From DFXE01 sp032054765 (GTDB lineage Bacteria; Bacteroidota; Bacteroidia; Bacteroidales; Tannerellaceae), in assembly GCA_032054765.1 (NCBI GenBank), contig DAMBSC010000021.1:1-64000 (forward strand): a stretch of 64,000 nt of DNA. Direction: 5' to 3'. This document shows, in pieces, positions 28,201-37,017 of this stretch (within the stretch, counting starts at the first letter, position 1; each line of letters begins with the position of its first letter). Position numbers and translations under genes: made by a program. The notes under the pieces are model-generated. The model was given only the letters and a program-made list of their open reading frames with translations. It searched no databases and was not told the origin of the DNA.

Positions 28201-28834
28201 CCTTATCACTGGCAATATTATTGATATTTTTGTTTTTATCCATTAGGCGGCTATCGTTTGCTCCATAGATAAAACCGGCTTTGTTAGCCTTTGATTTTTT
28301 ATCAAATTGGATTGAATAGTCTATTTTGAAGACAGGTAAATAGGATGGATAAAACACCATATCCTCATCATCTCCTCCAATCCATTTAGCTCCATTCCAG
28401 GCTGATAAATTAGGATCAGGATTCATCAATCCTGTTTCAAACCAAGAATTATTGGAATACATTTTATTATCCTGATCCCATACGTTAATGGACCAATTAT
28501 ACCGGGTAGTCGGTTTTATATGTTTACCGTCATATTTAATATTCAGGGAAATGTCAGATGAAACTTTATCTGTTTTCCATACAATATTTTCGGATTCATC
28601 AAAGACTGTTATTTGATAGGCAGTTTGTTTATATCCTCTTTTATCAGAGGGACTTTCCATCTGCCAGCTAAAACGAGGTTTTTCAACATCAATACCTAAC
28701 GGCTTTTCAGCATATTCAACCATTAATTTTGTGATTTTCACATCCTGTTCTTCAGTTAGTTTCACTCGAGGTTCGGCATGGATGTGTTCTAAGTAGAAAA
28801 TAAATAAAATGAGAATTAAAATAACTTTTTTCAT
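25292..28834 (-). CDS. GH78 alpha-L-rhamnosidase
   Basis: A 1180-residue secreted enzyme that releases terminal alpha-L-rhamnose from plant or microbial glycans. Signal peptide about 1-20; N-terminal beta-sandwich with VEYAEKPLGIDVEKPRFSWQ; a large concanavalin-like insertion (about 150-345); then the rhamnosidase N domain (RLYVTARGIYEVYMNGKRIG and GENAIGALLGEGWWSG). The GH78 (alpha/alpha)6 barrel carries the signature TDCPQRNERLGWSGD. A C-terminal beta domain ends the protein. Its own -7 box is 34 bases upstream and it is 134 bases from the LRR gene, so it may be expressed apart from the neighbouring SusCD group. Confidence 0.92.
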   Translation of the reverse strand: MKKVILILILFIFYLEHIHAEPRVKLTEEQDVKITKLMVEYAEKPLGIDVEKPRFSWQMESPSDKRGYKQTAYQITVFDESENIVWKTDKVSSDISLNIKYDGKHIKPTTRYNWSINVWDQDNKMYSNNSWFETGLMNPDPNLSAWNGAKWIGGDDEDMVFYPSYLPVFKIDYSIQFDKKSKANKAGFIYGANDSRLMDKNKNINNIASDKDQSYILVEIDITNLGRNGGALLHVYRVGYHPDDKKDIPFKSFDIPGSLINDKNKYDTHTVYIHSLFGSTQVYIDGTEKENQVADVHLNPVGNSSDYIAFPMVADIGFSIPQKQSVTISNVEVRHYRNPSNLLYSDKPGKIEGGKNGIFQLTTPQRNAMPMLRSTFKTKESEIVKARLYVTARGIYEVYMNGKRIGDDCFNPGITQYTLTHLYQTYDVTDNIQKGENAIGALLGEGWWSGGVHYSGYLYNYFGDRQSLLAQLVVTYEDGTKDVVVTTPENWKYFNDGPIRFGSFFQGEVYDAKKESAVKGWNTTAFNDNNWQPAKEIPLKGYIATENLPGLPQVHDYSKMKLIGQFGENATKMKELTAISMDEVRPGVYVYDMGQNMVGVPKIELSGETAGKKITIRYAEVKYPDLPEYKGNIGMIMLENIRGALAQDIYFTKGGNEIINPRFTFHGYRFIEITGIDKPLPVKAVKGEVTSSIKELSSYYETSNKTVNKLWENITWSTLGNFLSIPTDCPQRNERLGWSGDISVYSRTATYMAHLPQFLRRHMLAIRDVQREDGRFADVAPLGGGFGGVLWGSAGITVPWESYLQYGDKEMLAEHYDAMKQYINYLETYIDPQTKILTEGNLGDWLGPELQKNDNTLLWEAYFIYDLEILSKIATILDKTEDAKRFEKLYRERKAFFNTTYVDPSTKKTIRSGFKQYADSKAVAGDLIDTQTSYALPLVFNIYNDKNKEEAAKNFINTVTRENTTDFANIFKGTVCPPYSLMTGFIGTAWISKALSDNGATDVAYRLLQQTSYPSWLYPVEQGATTIWERLNSYTHTNGFGGNNGMNSFNHYSFGAVGSWMYNYSLGIERDENEPGFKHFILQPEPDPTGKMTFAKGYYDSMYGQIKSGWEIKDNAVHYQLSIPANTTATLYMSAPSLESIYESGKSISKVDGIQYIGTENGKYKFKVQSGEYKIKSPVN

Positions 28835-28867
28835 ACAACTGTAGCATTACATTTAATAATAATCAAG

Positions 28868-28875
28868 CAAATGTA
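28868..28875 (-). promoter_or_regulatory. -7 promoter box of the GH78 gene
   Basis: TACATTTG on the minus strand matches TAnnTTTG, 33 bases upstream of the GH78 start. No -33 TTTG is obvious. Confidence 0.55.
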
Positions 28876-28968
28876 AAACTATAAATGAACTCTCCATCTT
28901 TTATTTTTGACAATAAACGTTTTTCTTTTGATTAAGTTAACCGCATTTTGATGCGGTTGCCCTGATCT

Positions 28969-31275
28969 CTATCCATTAATTATTATTTTAGCAACCATAT
29001 CTTCAATTACCACTAAATAAACTCCTTTTTGAAGTGGAATAATAGTAATTCCTTCAGAAATGAGTTGTTGTTTTACAAGTTGCCCCATCATTGTATAGAT
29101 CCGTATTTTATTCTGCTTATTGGTTACGGTGTTCTGTGATACATGAATATATCCTGGTGAAGTCCAAATTTTCACTCCTTTTTCAGCTGGTTTAGAAATT
29201 TTCGTTGGATTATTCCGTGTTACGCCGGTTATGCAAATCTCTGTTTTTCCACTTATGGGGATTTGGTAAGTGTAAGCGGTAGCGCGTTGTGATAGTTGTT
29301 CTTCTTCGGAAAGAATCAGCATATTGTTTGCGTATAAGTTGATATCACTCTGATCGCATACATCGCTAAGGAAGACAAGCTGCGTCATCTGACTTCCCCT
29401 TTCAACTTCATACTCTCCTACTGCGGGATAGGTATTTATATGGCTGGCCAGAGAAGGATCGTCGAGAACTATAGTTACCACTACTGTATCCAAGCGGATA
29501 GGTGGGGTGGAAGGTTTTATGGGATCTTCTTCGCCGATCTGTATAATACAAGAATCATTATAGTTTTTTTGGCAATATGCCGGTTCATTATTAAAGAATA
29601 TGGCGCTATCTATTTTTATATTATATATTCCTTTTCCCAACAGAGACAAATTTATTTTCTTCGTACAGTAGATATGCTTATCGAATGCATTAAAATCTAC
29701 CCCGTTAATAGATCCGTAGATGTGCATATCATTGAATTCATAGGGATTTGTATAATCTTCATTCCATTTTATTTCCAAGTAGGCTTCGCTAAGACCTTCT
29801 TCTATTTTAAATGCTTTTCCATTATCAACTTTACTGGATTTTCCATTAATTGTCAGGTAAAACTCCAATGTGGGGTAAGGAACTGCCTTATATGAGTAAT
29901 ACCTTCGCGGATCGACTTTATTCCATCCATCATATCCTTCAGGTTCAATTATGCAGATAAAATAGTTCATACTCATATCTTCTCCAGGCGTAAAAATTGG
30001 GCCATCACTTATCAGTTGTAAATCGTCATCTATCGCATCTTCTACCATAGAATAGAAAGATCCTTGCGTGAAATTCTTTTTTGAATATAACTCAGCCTGA
30101 AAATTATCACTCATTTTATACCATTTGAAAATACTCTCAACACCCCCATATGTCTCTGTACTAAGATCCATTTTTTCACCTAATCCTGCAATCTCCGGAT
30201 ATTGATCAGAGCCTGTTATCTGTATATTGCGATTAAGCCTCTGGGGAAAAATCTCATGACTCCCGAATGTCTCATTTGTCATATTTCCTACTAACTTCTT
30301 CAATTCCTTATTTGTAAACCTGTTATATCTAAGATCTGTTTTTTTTATATCCAGACTGGAAGGAGGGTTTAATGTAACCACGTCACTTCCATATAAATAT
30401 AATTCTTCCAGAGAAGTCAGAAAAGATAAATCCAAATGTTGTATTCCCCCAAATGGTGATATAAGCGTTTTGATGCAGAGAGGTAATTTGGCCTTATAAC
30501 TTTCGTCAGCAAGTGTGAAAAATAATTCTTCCAGATTTGTGAAAGAAGTAAAGTCACTTATCGGAAAGGCCTGCCAGGCGTTTATTCGCTTTATATTTTC
30601 CGGTGTATCTATATCGATAGAGCCTATCCCAGTAGCCATACAATTTATATCTATTAAGGAAGGGCAATTTTTAATGGATAGTTCACTAATATTCCTATTA
30701 AAATAGAATGATTCATCAACAACGGGTCTATCATTTTTTCCGGATAAATCAAGAAACGTTAGCTTTTCGCAATCTAAAACACTTACACTTTCCAATGCCA
30801 TGCTTTCCAGACTCCCTAAGTCCGGATCAGGAGTAACTAATATTTTTATTAATCCGGCACAATCTTCAATCCGGATTGTTTTCAAGGATTTATTCGCTTC
30901 CAAGAGGATATTCTCCATCGAGCAGTTTTTTATCGAAAAAGAATTGATATTAGTACCTTTTACTTCCAGAAGTGTTAATTGTTTAAAGTCAGCCAGAGTC
31001 AATTGACCTTGATAGCTTTTATTCAATTTGATTTCCTTAACATGTGAATTCTCTATGGCAATAACACCTTCATCGACAAGATAATCCATCTTTTCAATTG
31101 GTGTTGAATTTGAAGGATCAATAAGCCCGGCTGTCTGCCAGTTGGAAGACTGCGAGAAGAATTCCATAAGAGATTCCATTTCAGCATCATTATAGTTCTG
31201 AGCCTTTAGGAAGGAGAATGGTGGACCCATCAATAAAAGAATAAAAATGATTGAGAATATAATCTTGGATTTCAT
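28969..31275 (-). CDS. leucine-rich-repeat surface protein with C-terminal sorting domain
   Basis: This 768-residue secreted protein has a signal peptide (about 1-25). Irregular leucine-rich repeats occupy about 75-335 (for example LTLLEVKGTNINSFSIKNC, LTFLDLSGKN, LEELYLYGSDVVTL), followed by beta-rich Ig-like segments. The last 70 residues (KIRIYTMMGQLVKQQL ... LQKGVYLVVIED) match a type IX secretion type-A sorting domain. It lies downstream of SusD in the sigma/FecR-controlled group but has its own leader with a -7 box and a 17-bp inverted repeat. Function unknown; binding of a host or prey ligand is speculation. The sorting domain suggests surface display or release if a type IX system exists in the genome. 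Confidence 0.72.
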   Translation of the reverse strand: MKSKIIFSIIFILLLMGPPFSFLKAQNYNDAEMESLMEFFSQSSNWQTAGLIDPSNSTPIEKMDYLVDEGVIAIENSHVKEIKLNKSYQGQLTLADFKQLTLLEVKGTNINSFSIKNCSMENILLEANKSLKTIRIEDCAGLIKILVTPDPDLGSLESMALESVSVLDCEKLTFLDLSGKNDRPVVDESFYFNRNISELSIKNCPSLIDINCMATGIGSIDIDTPENIKRINAWQAFPISDFTSFTNLEELFFTLADESYKAKLPLCIKTLISPFGGIQHLDLSFLTSLEELYLYGSDVVTLNPPSSLDIKKTDLRYNRFTNKELKKLVGNMTNETFGSHEIFPQRLNRNIQITGSDQYPEIAGLGEKMDLSTETYGGVESIFKWYKMSDNFQAELYSKKNFTQGSFYSMVEDAIDDDLQLISDGPIFTPGEDMSMNYFICIIEPEGYDGWNKVDPRRYYSYKAVPYPTLEFYLTINGKSSKVDNGKAFKIEEGLSEAYLEIKWNEDYTNPYEFNDMHIYGSINGVDFNAFDKHIYCTKKINLSLLGKGIYNIKIDSAIFFNNEPAYCQKNYNDSCIIQIGEEDPIKPSTPPIRLDTVVVTIVLDDPSLASHINTYPAVGEYEVERGSQMTQLVFLSDVCDQSDINLYANNMLILSEEEQLSQRATAYTYQIPISGKTEICITGVTRNNPTKISKPAEKGVKIWTSPGYIHVSQNTVTNKQNKIRIYTMMGQLVKQQLISEGITIIPLQKGVYLVVIEDMVAKIIING

Positions 31276-31290
31276 AATTAAGTGTATTTA

Positions 31291-31337
31291 TATTTATTAA
31301 CCAGAAAATTTATTATAAACTTTCTGGTTAATAAATA
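31291..31337. repeat. perfect 17-bp inverted repeat before the LRR gene
   Basis: TATTTATTAACCAGAAA (31291-31307) and its exact complement (31321-31337) flank 13 bases. The right arm touches the -7 box at 31338-31345, so the repeat covers the expected transcription start and the first bases of the LRR mRNA. It may be an operator or a 5' stem-loop. There is no T run after it, so a terminator is less likely. Confidence 0.75.
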
Positions 31338-31345
31338 CAAATATA
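31338..31345 (-). promoter_or_regulatory. -7 promoter box of the LRR gene
   Basis: TATATTTG on the minus strand fits TAnnTTTG. It lies 62 bases upstream of the LRR start and abuts the 17-bp inverted repeat. Confidence 0.55.
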
Positions 31346-31448
31346 ACAAAAAAAAAGAAATGATATAAATTAAGGTGTTAAATATGAATAGAAATCACGG
31401 ATTTGCTCTCAGTTTGATCGAAAGAAACAGGTTCTCGAAAATAGAGCT

Positions 31449-33170
31449 TTATTTCATCCAGAATAATTTGTCTGTATAATTATCCTGACTTTCCACTTGT
31501 GAGAAACTGGTGTTAAAATCACGTTCTTTGGGTGGGTAACGCCAGCGATTTGGTGTATTGGGAATTAATGGGTCCGGAACCTGTGGAAATACCAATCCGG
31601 AAGGATATCCTGTACGGCGAAGATCGCTCCAGGCTTCACGTACATACAAAATATTATAGCTAAGCCATTTTTGTGTAAGGATGGCATCCAGCCGTGGGTT
31701 GACATTGTCATACGAACTACCATCTATCCGCGAATCCCAACGGGCTTCTGCAAATTGATCGATCCATTCGTCAGTAGGTTCGTCGGGAGTGATAACATAG
31801 GCTCTCCGCTCGGTTCCTGTTTCATTTTGTGTGTAATCCGACCGGGAATTGTTCTTCTGATATTTGAAAAAGAAACGAATTGATTGCTTAATGCCTTCTT
31901 TAAAGGCTGCTTTTGCATCTCCGGCTACCCAACCATTCAGATAAACTTCCGCTTTGATAAACCAGGTTTCCGCTGCAGAATAAATTTGGTGATCCCAATT
32001 CTCATTTCGCCAGAAGAAACCATTTTCACGTACCCAGGAGAAACCATCTCCGGTAGCATAATTGTTTTCAACTGAAGAATTCATTTCCGGATCCGTACCA
32101 CGGAAAACAGAAGCTTCTTCTCTATTCGGGTCGAAAGCGGGAAAACCGGATACTTTCCCGTTGGGAGTCGCCATATTATAAAGCAATGGTAAACGAGGAT
32201 CGTCAATATTTTCCTGGTAGGTACCGGAATAAGTAGCCTTGTCATAATTCTGTAACATATTCCGGATGATAGCTCCAGATGCCAACCGACAAACAGGCTG
32301 GTCTCCCAAACCTCCTCCTCCTTCAGCATTAACAGGGTCGGTACGGAGGTTCTTGATCTGGATATTATCTTCATTGTCTTCTACAATCGGATATACTGAC
32401 GGATTTTCCAGTATTTCTTTTACCGTTGCCTGTCCGATAGCTGTCAACGGACCGTTACTGGCTATACGCATGGCGGCGCGTAAACGGATGGAATTAGCAT
32501 ACATCTGCCACTTTTTACGGTCTGCATTATTTACAAAATCTTGCGTAGAGGTAAAATCTTTCGGCATTGCGACCCCTCCATCTGCAAACCGGATTCCGGC
32601 TTCCTTCATCTCGTCGATGATCATTTGGTACAAAGCCTGGTCGTCGTCAAAAGAGGCATTAGTGAATGAAAAATCACCCGTAACGGCGACCTTGCAGGCA
32701 TTCGTCCAGGGTATATCACCATAAATATCTAATATAGCCAGTAGGTGGCAATATACATGGATCTTAGCGGCTAAATAATAGGCTTCATACGTTGGTTTTT
32801 CCAGTTCTGTCAGGTTATTATACATATCTTCCAACTTCTTGAAGTTGGCGGCAGAAATAAATAGGTCGCTATAATAACCATCTACCGAGTATCCGTTATG
32901 GTACATTGTACTACCGGTATAAAAACCGAAACATTGGGCGTATCTTCCCAGCCATTGACTATCGGTATTATAATACCGCCAGTATTGTTGGAGGGCAAAA
33001 ATATTCTCTTTGGTAAAAATACCGATCATCAATTTATCCATTAAGAGTGTCGTCACCTTATTGGGATCAGAATATTTCTCATCGTAATCTGAATCACTAC
33101 AGTTATTGAATGTCAAAAGACAGGCCAGTAGGAGTAAGGTTGAAATTATTTTTTTCATATTTTCTTTCAT
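31449..33170 (-). CDS. SusD/RagB-family lipoprotein (SusD-like 2 type)
   Basis: A 573-residue lipoprotein with lipobox TFNNC after a hydrophobic leader. The start may be four codons later (MKKIISTLLL). The sequence fits the SusD-like group 2: YWRYYNTDSQWLGRYAQCFGFYTG, YYLAAKIHVYCHLLAILDIYGDIPWTNA, QMYANSIRLRAAMRI, then AAETWFIKAEVYLNGW. It ends in a variant C-terminus with PPKERDFN. It partners the SusC gene whose stop lies 18 bases upstream. The ligand is unknown; this SusD type is often found with sigma/anti-sigma-controlled receptors. Confidence 0.9.
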   Translation of the reverse strand: MKENMKKIISTLLLLACLLTFNNCSDSDYDEKYSDPNKVTTLLMDKLMIGIFTKENIFALQQYWRYYNTDSQWLGRYAQCFGFYTGSTMYHNGYSVDGYYSDLFISAANFKKLEDMYNNLTELEKPTYEAYYLAAKIHVYCHLLAILDIYGDIPWTNACKVAVTGDFSFTNASFDDDQALYQMIIDEMKEAGIRFADGGVAMPKDFTSTQDFVNNADRKKWQMYANSIRLRAAMRIASNGPLTAIGQATVKEILENPSVYPIVEDNEDNIQIKNLRTDPVNAEGGGGLGDQPVCRLASGAIIRNMLQNYDKATYSGTYQENIDDPRLPLLYNMATPNGKVSGFPAFDPNREEASVFRGTDPEMNSSVENNYATGDGFSWVRENGFFWRNENWDHQIYSAAETWFIKAEVYLNGWVAGDAKAAFKEGIKQSIRFFFKYQKNNSRSDYTQNETGTERRAYVITPDEPTDEWIDQFAEARWDSRIDGSSYDNVNPRLDAILTQKWLSYNILYVREAWSDLRRTGYPSGLVFPQVPDPLIPNTPNRWRYPPKERDFNTSFSQVESQDNYTDKLFWMK

Positions 33171-33188
33171 TTAATCGTTCAACATAAT

Positions 33189-36100
33189 TTAGAAAGTGGC
33201 GCGTAAAGAAAGCCCGAATGTCCGGGTAGGTGACGATGAATATCCTACGCCACTTTGTGCATTCCAACTGGTACCACCACCATTATTACTTTCCGGATCA
33301 ATTTCGTCTAATGTCTTATAGAAATAGAATAAATTACGTGCAAACACGGATATTCGTAATCTTTGCAGGGGTGACTTCGCTATTAACGAGTTAGGTAAAT
33401 CATAGCCAAGAGCCAATTCACGCAGTTTCCAATACGAATTTTCTTTCACGGAAAAAGCATACGTCGTACCACTACCACTATTTCCCCAGTTATATGTTAT
33501 GTTATAATAATAATCGGAAGGAGTTATGGTTGTATTTGGTTCGTAACCTGTTATATTCCCGCCTGCATCCTTTACCTCTACCACGCCGGGAACAATCATT
33601 CCGTTGGTTAATTCATGTCCGTTGTAGGTATATGTCAACCCGTCATGTTCAGGATCACGATACAGCATAGAATAAGTAGATAATCCACGTGCTGTGGGAT
33701 AGTGCATGGCGCTATTCAAGACATGACCTCCAAAACGAAAATCGCTCATAATATCCAATGAAAAGTTTTTATAACGCAGGTTTGCTCCTAATCCTCCAAT
33801 TACTTTAGGCTGGATATTGCCGATATATTCCTGGTTCGCTTCACCTGATGTGGTTCTGAAGTAGCCATGCTTTCCATCTGCTATTTCAACAATGGGATGT
33901 CCGTAATAAGGACTGTTGGGCTCTGTTACGGTTACAGGTTTGTTCACATAAAGATCACCGAAAGGCCGGTCTACATAAGAGCGGATGTTGACGCCACCTC
34001 CGGTATTTCCGAAATTACCGTTGTTTCTCAAATAATCGATACCCTGCGCTAATTCGGTCACTTTATTCCGTCCGAAACTCATATTAGTAAAAATTTCCAG
34101 ATCGAAGTCGCGCGTTTGAACCGGTATGAAATTTGCTGAAATTTCTAACCCTTTATTGATCATAGTTCCTACATTCATCCACATGTTCTCAATACCATCA
34201 CTGATAGGGGTAGGTTGTTGAATGATCATATCGGAAATTTTCCGGTGATAAAGGGATACTTCCAGCCCCAGGCGACTATTAAAAAGTTTGTTTTCCCAAC
34301 CCAACTCTATTTCTCTGATCTTCTCGGGTTTCAGCTTAGAATTCCCCATAGTAGTTGGTAACGTACTCCATGAAATACCTCCATTACTATTTTGGTCATA
34401 TACAATATTGGCCGCATAAGGAGCCGGTGCGTTCCCTACCTTACCGTACGATAGACGGAGTTTTCCATAGTTGTACCAGTAAGGTGTAATTGCCTGGATA
34501 GCATCCGTATAGACAAAACTGGTATTTACGGAAGGATAGAAGTAGGAGTTACTACCGCCGGGCAAAGTCGATGATTTTTCCTGTCTTCCAGTAACACCTA
34601 AGAAAAGATAATTTTTGTAAGAGAGATCTATCGACCCGAAAAAGGCCGTTTTCAACAATTCCATCCGCTGTTGTTCCGCTACTACCGTATAACGGCTGAC
34701 CCCCAACATAAACATGTTTTCAACAGTTAAACCACCATCTGTCCTATTGTGCTGCATAAACATATTTTCCGATCGCCCGTTCCATCCGATATTGGCTGCT
34801 ACATTAAAATTATCGTTGATATTCTTGTTGAACATCAACATAATATCAGCATGGTATATGGAATAATCTTTACTTACGGCCCGGTATTCGCCGGTCGGGT
34901 CACTGAGCGCCAGCGAACGTTCCGTTGCGGTCTTTACCTCAATTTTGTCGGCAGAAACATCGGTTGATACACGCCCCCTGAGTGTAAGGAAGTCGAAAAT
35001 CTTCCATTGTGGAGCTACGCTACCTATAAAGCGTGAATCGGTTTCATAATTATTGTTTTCATATTGTCCCCAGAAATAGTCGCGTAGCCAATTGATTTGC
35101 TCTATATCCATGATGAAGCTTTCATCAGGTGTCAACGTGGGGTCACCGGAATGAAAGTTTTTATATCCCAAACTGGTTTTATACATTTTTTTCAATTGAG
35201 GGATATCCGTAAAAGAGCTGAACATGTTACTGAAGCTATCGTATGCTCCTGTTACGGTTCCCTGCCGGTTATGAAATTTTTGGAGAATATAATTAGCGGA
35301 GTAGTCTATAGCTAACTGTTTATTAAAATTCATTGTTCCTGTCAGGTTAAAATTATGCTTCTTGAACGACCCTGTCAATCCATTTGGGATCTCATCCGTA
35401 TACGTATATGAGAAACGATTGCTCGTGTTGGCGGCTCCCTGATTGATGGCCACATTATACATCTGATTCCAGCCGGTACGGAATAATTCTTTAAAAGGGC
35501 TGTCGGATGTAATTGCTTCGTATTTGCGTACCGAGCCATCCCAATAGATGACATCCCTGCCGTCATATTTCGGTCCCCATATATGATTTCTGCCCGTATT
35601 TATCATCCAAGGACTGTCATATTCTTTGCCGTTATAGGTCATCTTACTGAATCCGCCGTTTGCCAGGCGAGTATCATCCTGTCCTGCAGTCCAAATACCA
35701 GGGCCGTATTCTGTTTGGATTTTAGGAAGATAAGCCAAAGTATTCGCTTGAAGCGTAATATTTACATCTGCGGTTACACCGGAACCTTTTGCTCTTTTTG
35801 TCGTGATCATGACTACACCGTTTGCCGCCTCTGAACCGTACAATGCCGTTGCAGAAGCTCCTTTCAGGATTGTAAGCGTTTCAATATCTTCCGTGTTAAT
35901 ATCCACTAAACCATTCGAACGAAGGCCTACGCTTGCAAAAGTATTATAGCTGTCGTCATTATTTCCGTTCCGGATAGGTACGCCATTTACGAATACCATG
36001 GGGTCGTTACTTCCATTAATAGAGTTTAATCCGCGGATATTGATGGCAACCCCGGCTGCAGATCCACCCGGAGGCGCTGAAATGCGTACCCCTGCGGCTT

Positions 36101-36872
36101 TCCCGTAAAGCGCTGTCCCCAGATTCGGGGAACCTACCTTTGTGATTTCGCCTGCATTAATTGTAGAAACCGCATAACCTAACGCTTTCGCCTCTTTCGT
36201 AATACCTAATGCTGTAACTACAACTTCACCCAAGGTTTGGGAATCTTCTTGTAACTTGATTGATAGGTTTGAAAGATTACCTATCGCTATTTCCTGCGTC
36301 ACGTAACCTATATAAGAAATTTGCAAAGTGGCTCTTTGGGAAACAGATAGGGAGAAGCTACCATCTAAGTTTGTTATGACTCCATTGGTAGTACCTTGTT
36401 CTATTACATTAGCCCCAATAATGGGCTCGCCGTTTCCATCTATGACAGTACCTGTAATAACTCTTTTACTTTGTTGGACAGATTGGGGTATTGGAGCTTT
36501 GTTTGTAGGCTTATGAATAAGAATAATATTATTCTCTACAGTGTAAGCTAAATCCTGATTTTTTAAAAGGACACTCAGTACTTCATCTACAGTAATATTA
36601 TTTATTTTTATTGAAACACGCTTGTTGTCGTTGAGTTCTTCATTGTTGTAGAGAAATGAATAATCCGTTTGTTTTTTTACTTCGAGAAGAACTTCTTTAA
36701 TTGTCGCATTCTCAAGATCTAAATTTACTTTTAAGTTCTGTGAAAATATATTAGATGCCATTAGCGAATATGTCGCTAAAGTGATAAAAAAAATGGTTAT
36801 TTTCATGGTTCTAAGTATTCTTTTATAGGGTAAAAGATGTCTGTAAAACCTTTTTATAAAAGATTTTTTCAT
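33189..36872 (-). CDS. SusC-like TonB-dependent transducer/transporter with STN domain
   Basis: From the chosen start this has 1227 residues. After a long signal region comes an STN (secretin/TonB short N-terminal) domain (about 45-115: ENATIKEVLLEVKKQTDYSFLYNN). Then follow a carboxypeptidase-like domain (GTVIDGNGEPIIGANVIEQG), a TonB-box region (EVVVTALGITKEAKALGYA), plug (SINGSNDPMVFVNGVPIRNG, TLTILKGASATALYGSEAANGVVMITTKR) and barrel ending LSLRATF. The STN domain is the contact for the FecR anti-sigma factor encoded upstream, so it both imports a ligand and signals its presence. An ATG 24 codons earlier (36944) is possible, but MKKSFIKRF is the normal start. Confidence 0.93.
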   Translation of the reverse strand: MKKSFIKRFYRHLLPYKRILRTMKITIFFITLATYSLMASNIFSQNLKVNLDLENATIKEVLLEVKKQTDYSFLYNNEELNDNKRVSIKINNITVDEVLSVLLKNQDLAYTVENNIILIHKPTNKAPIPQSVQQSKRVITGTVIDGNGEPIIGANVIEQGTTNGVITNLDGSFSLSVSQRATLQISYIGYVTQEIAIGNLSNLSIKLQEDSQTLGEVVVTALGITKEAKALGYAVSTINAGEITKVGSPNLGTALYGKAAGVRISAPPGGSAAGVAINIRGLNSINGSNDPMVFVNGVPIRNGNNDDSYNTFASVGLRSNGLVDINTEDIETLTILKGASATALYGSEAANGVVMITTKRAKGSGVTADVNITLQANTLAYLPKIQTEYGPGIWTAGQDDTRLANGGFSKMTYNGKEYDSPWMINTGRNHIWGPKYDGRDVIYWDGSVRKYEAITSDSPFKELFRTGWNQMYNVAINQGAANTSNRFSYTYTDEIPNGLTGSFKKHNFNLTGTMNFNKQLAIDYSANYILQKFHNRQGTVTGAYDSFSNMFSSFTDIPQLKKMYKTSLGYKNFHSGDPTLTPDESFIMDIEQINWLRDYFWGQYENNNYETDSRFIGSVAPQWKIFDFLTLRGRVSTDVSADKIEVKTATERSLALSDPTGEYRAVSKDYSIYHADIMLMFNKNINDNFNVAANIGWNGRSENMFMQHNRTDGGLTVENMFMLGVSRYTVVAEQQRMELLKTAFFGSIDLSYKNYLFLGVTGRQEKSSTLPGGSNSYFYPSVNTSFVYTDAIQAITPYWYNYGKLRLSYGKVGNAPAPYAANIVYDQNSNGGISWSTLPTTMGNSKLKPEKIREIELGWENKLFNSRLGLEVSLYHRKISDMIIQQPTPISDGIENMWMNVGTMINKGLEISANFIPVQTRDFDLEIFTNMSFGRNKVTELAQGIDYLRNNGNFGNTGGGVNIRSYVDRPFGDLYVNKPVTVTEPNSPYYGHPIVEIADGKHGYFRTTSGEANQEYIGNIQPKVIGGLGANLRYKNFSLDIMSDFRFGGHVLNSAMHYPTARGLSTYSMLYRDPEHDGLTYTYNGHELTNGMIVPGVVEVKDAGGNITGYEPNTTITPSDYYYNITYNWGNSGSGTTYAFSVKENSYWKLRELALGYDLPNSLIAKSPLQRLRISVFARNLFYFYKTLDEIDPESNNGGGTSWNAQSGVGYSSSPTRTFGLSLRATF

Positions 36873-37017
36873 ACTTTTGTTTATTATATAGTTAACAAAT
36901 TGGTGAATTTGAAGACTGTATTTGGAATCGGGAAATGCGGACACATTTTCCGATTCTTCTGTGCTGTCAGGATGTGTTCATAAAGTATTATATTTTAAAG
37001 GTTATACATTCAATTTT

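Noticed and set aside
31291..31337. Phase-variable invertible promoter
   Set aside because: The arms enclose only 13 bp, too short to carry a promoter, and no invertase gene is nearby.
32266..32724. A 152-codon open frame on the plus strand
   Set aside because: It is the reverse-strand shadow of the SusD gene and shows no signal peptide or family motif.
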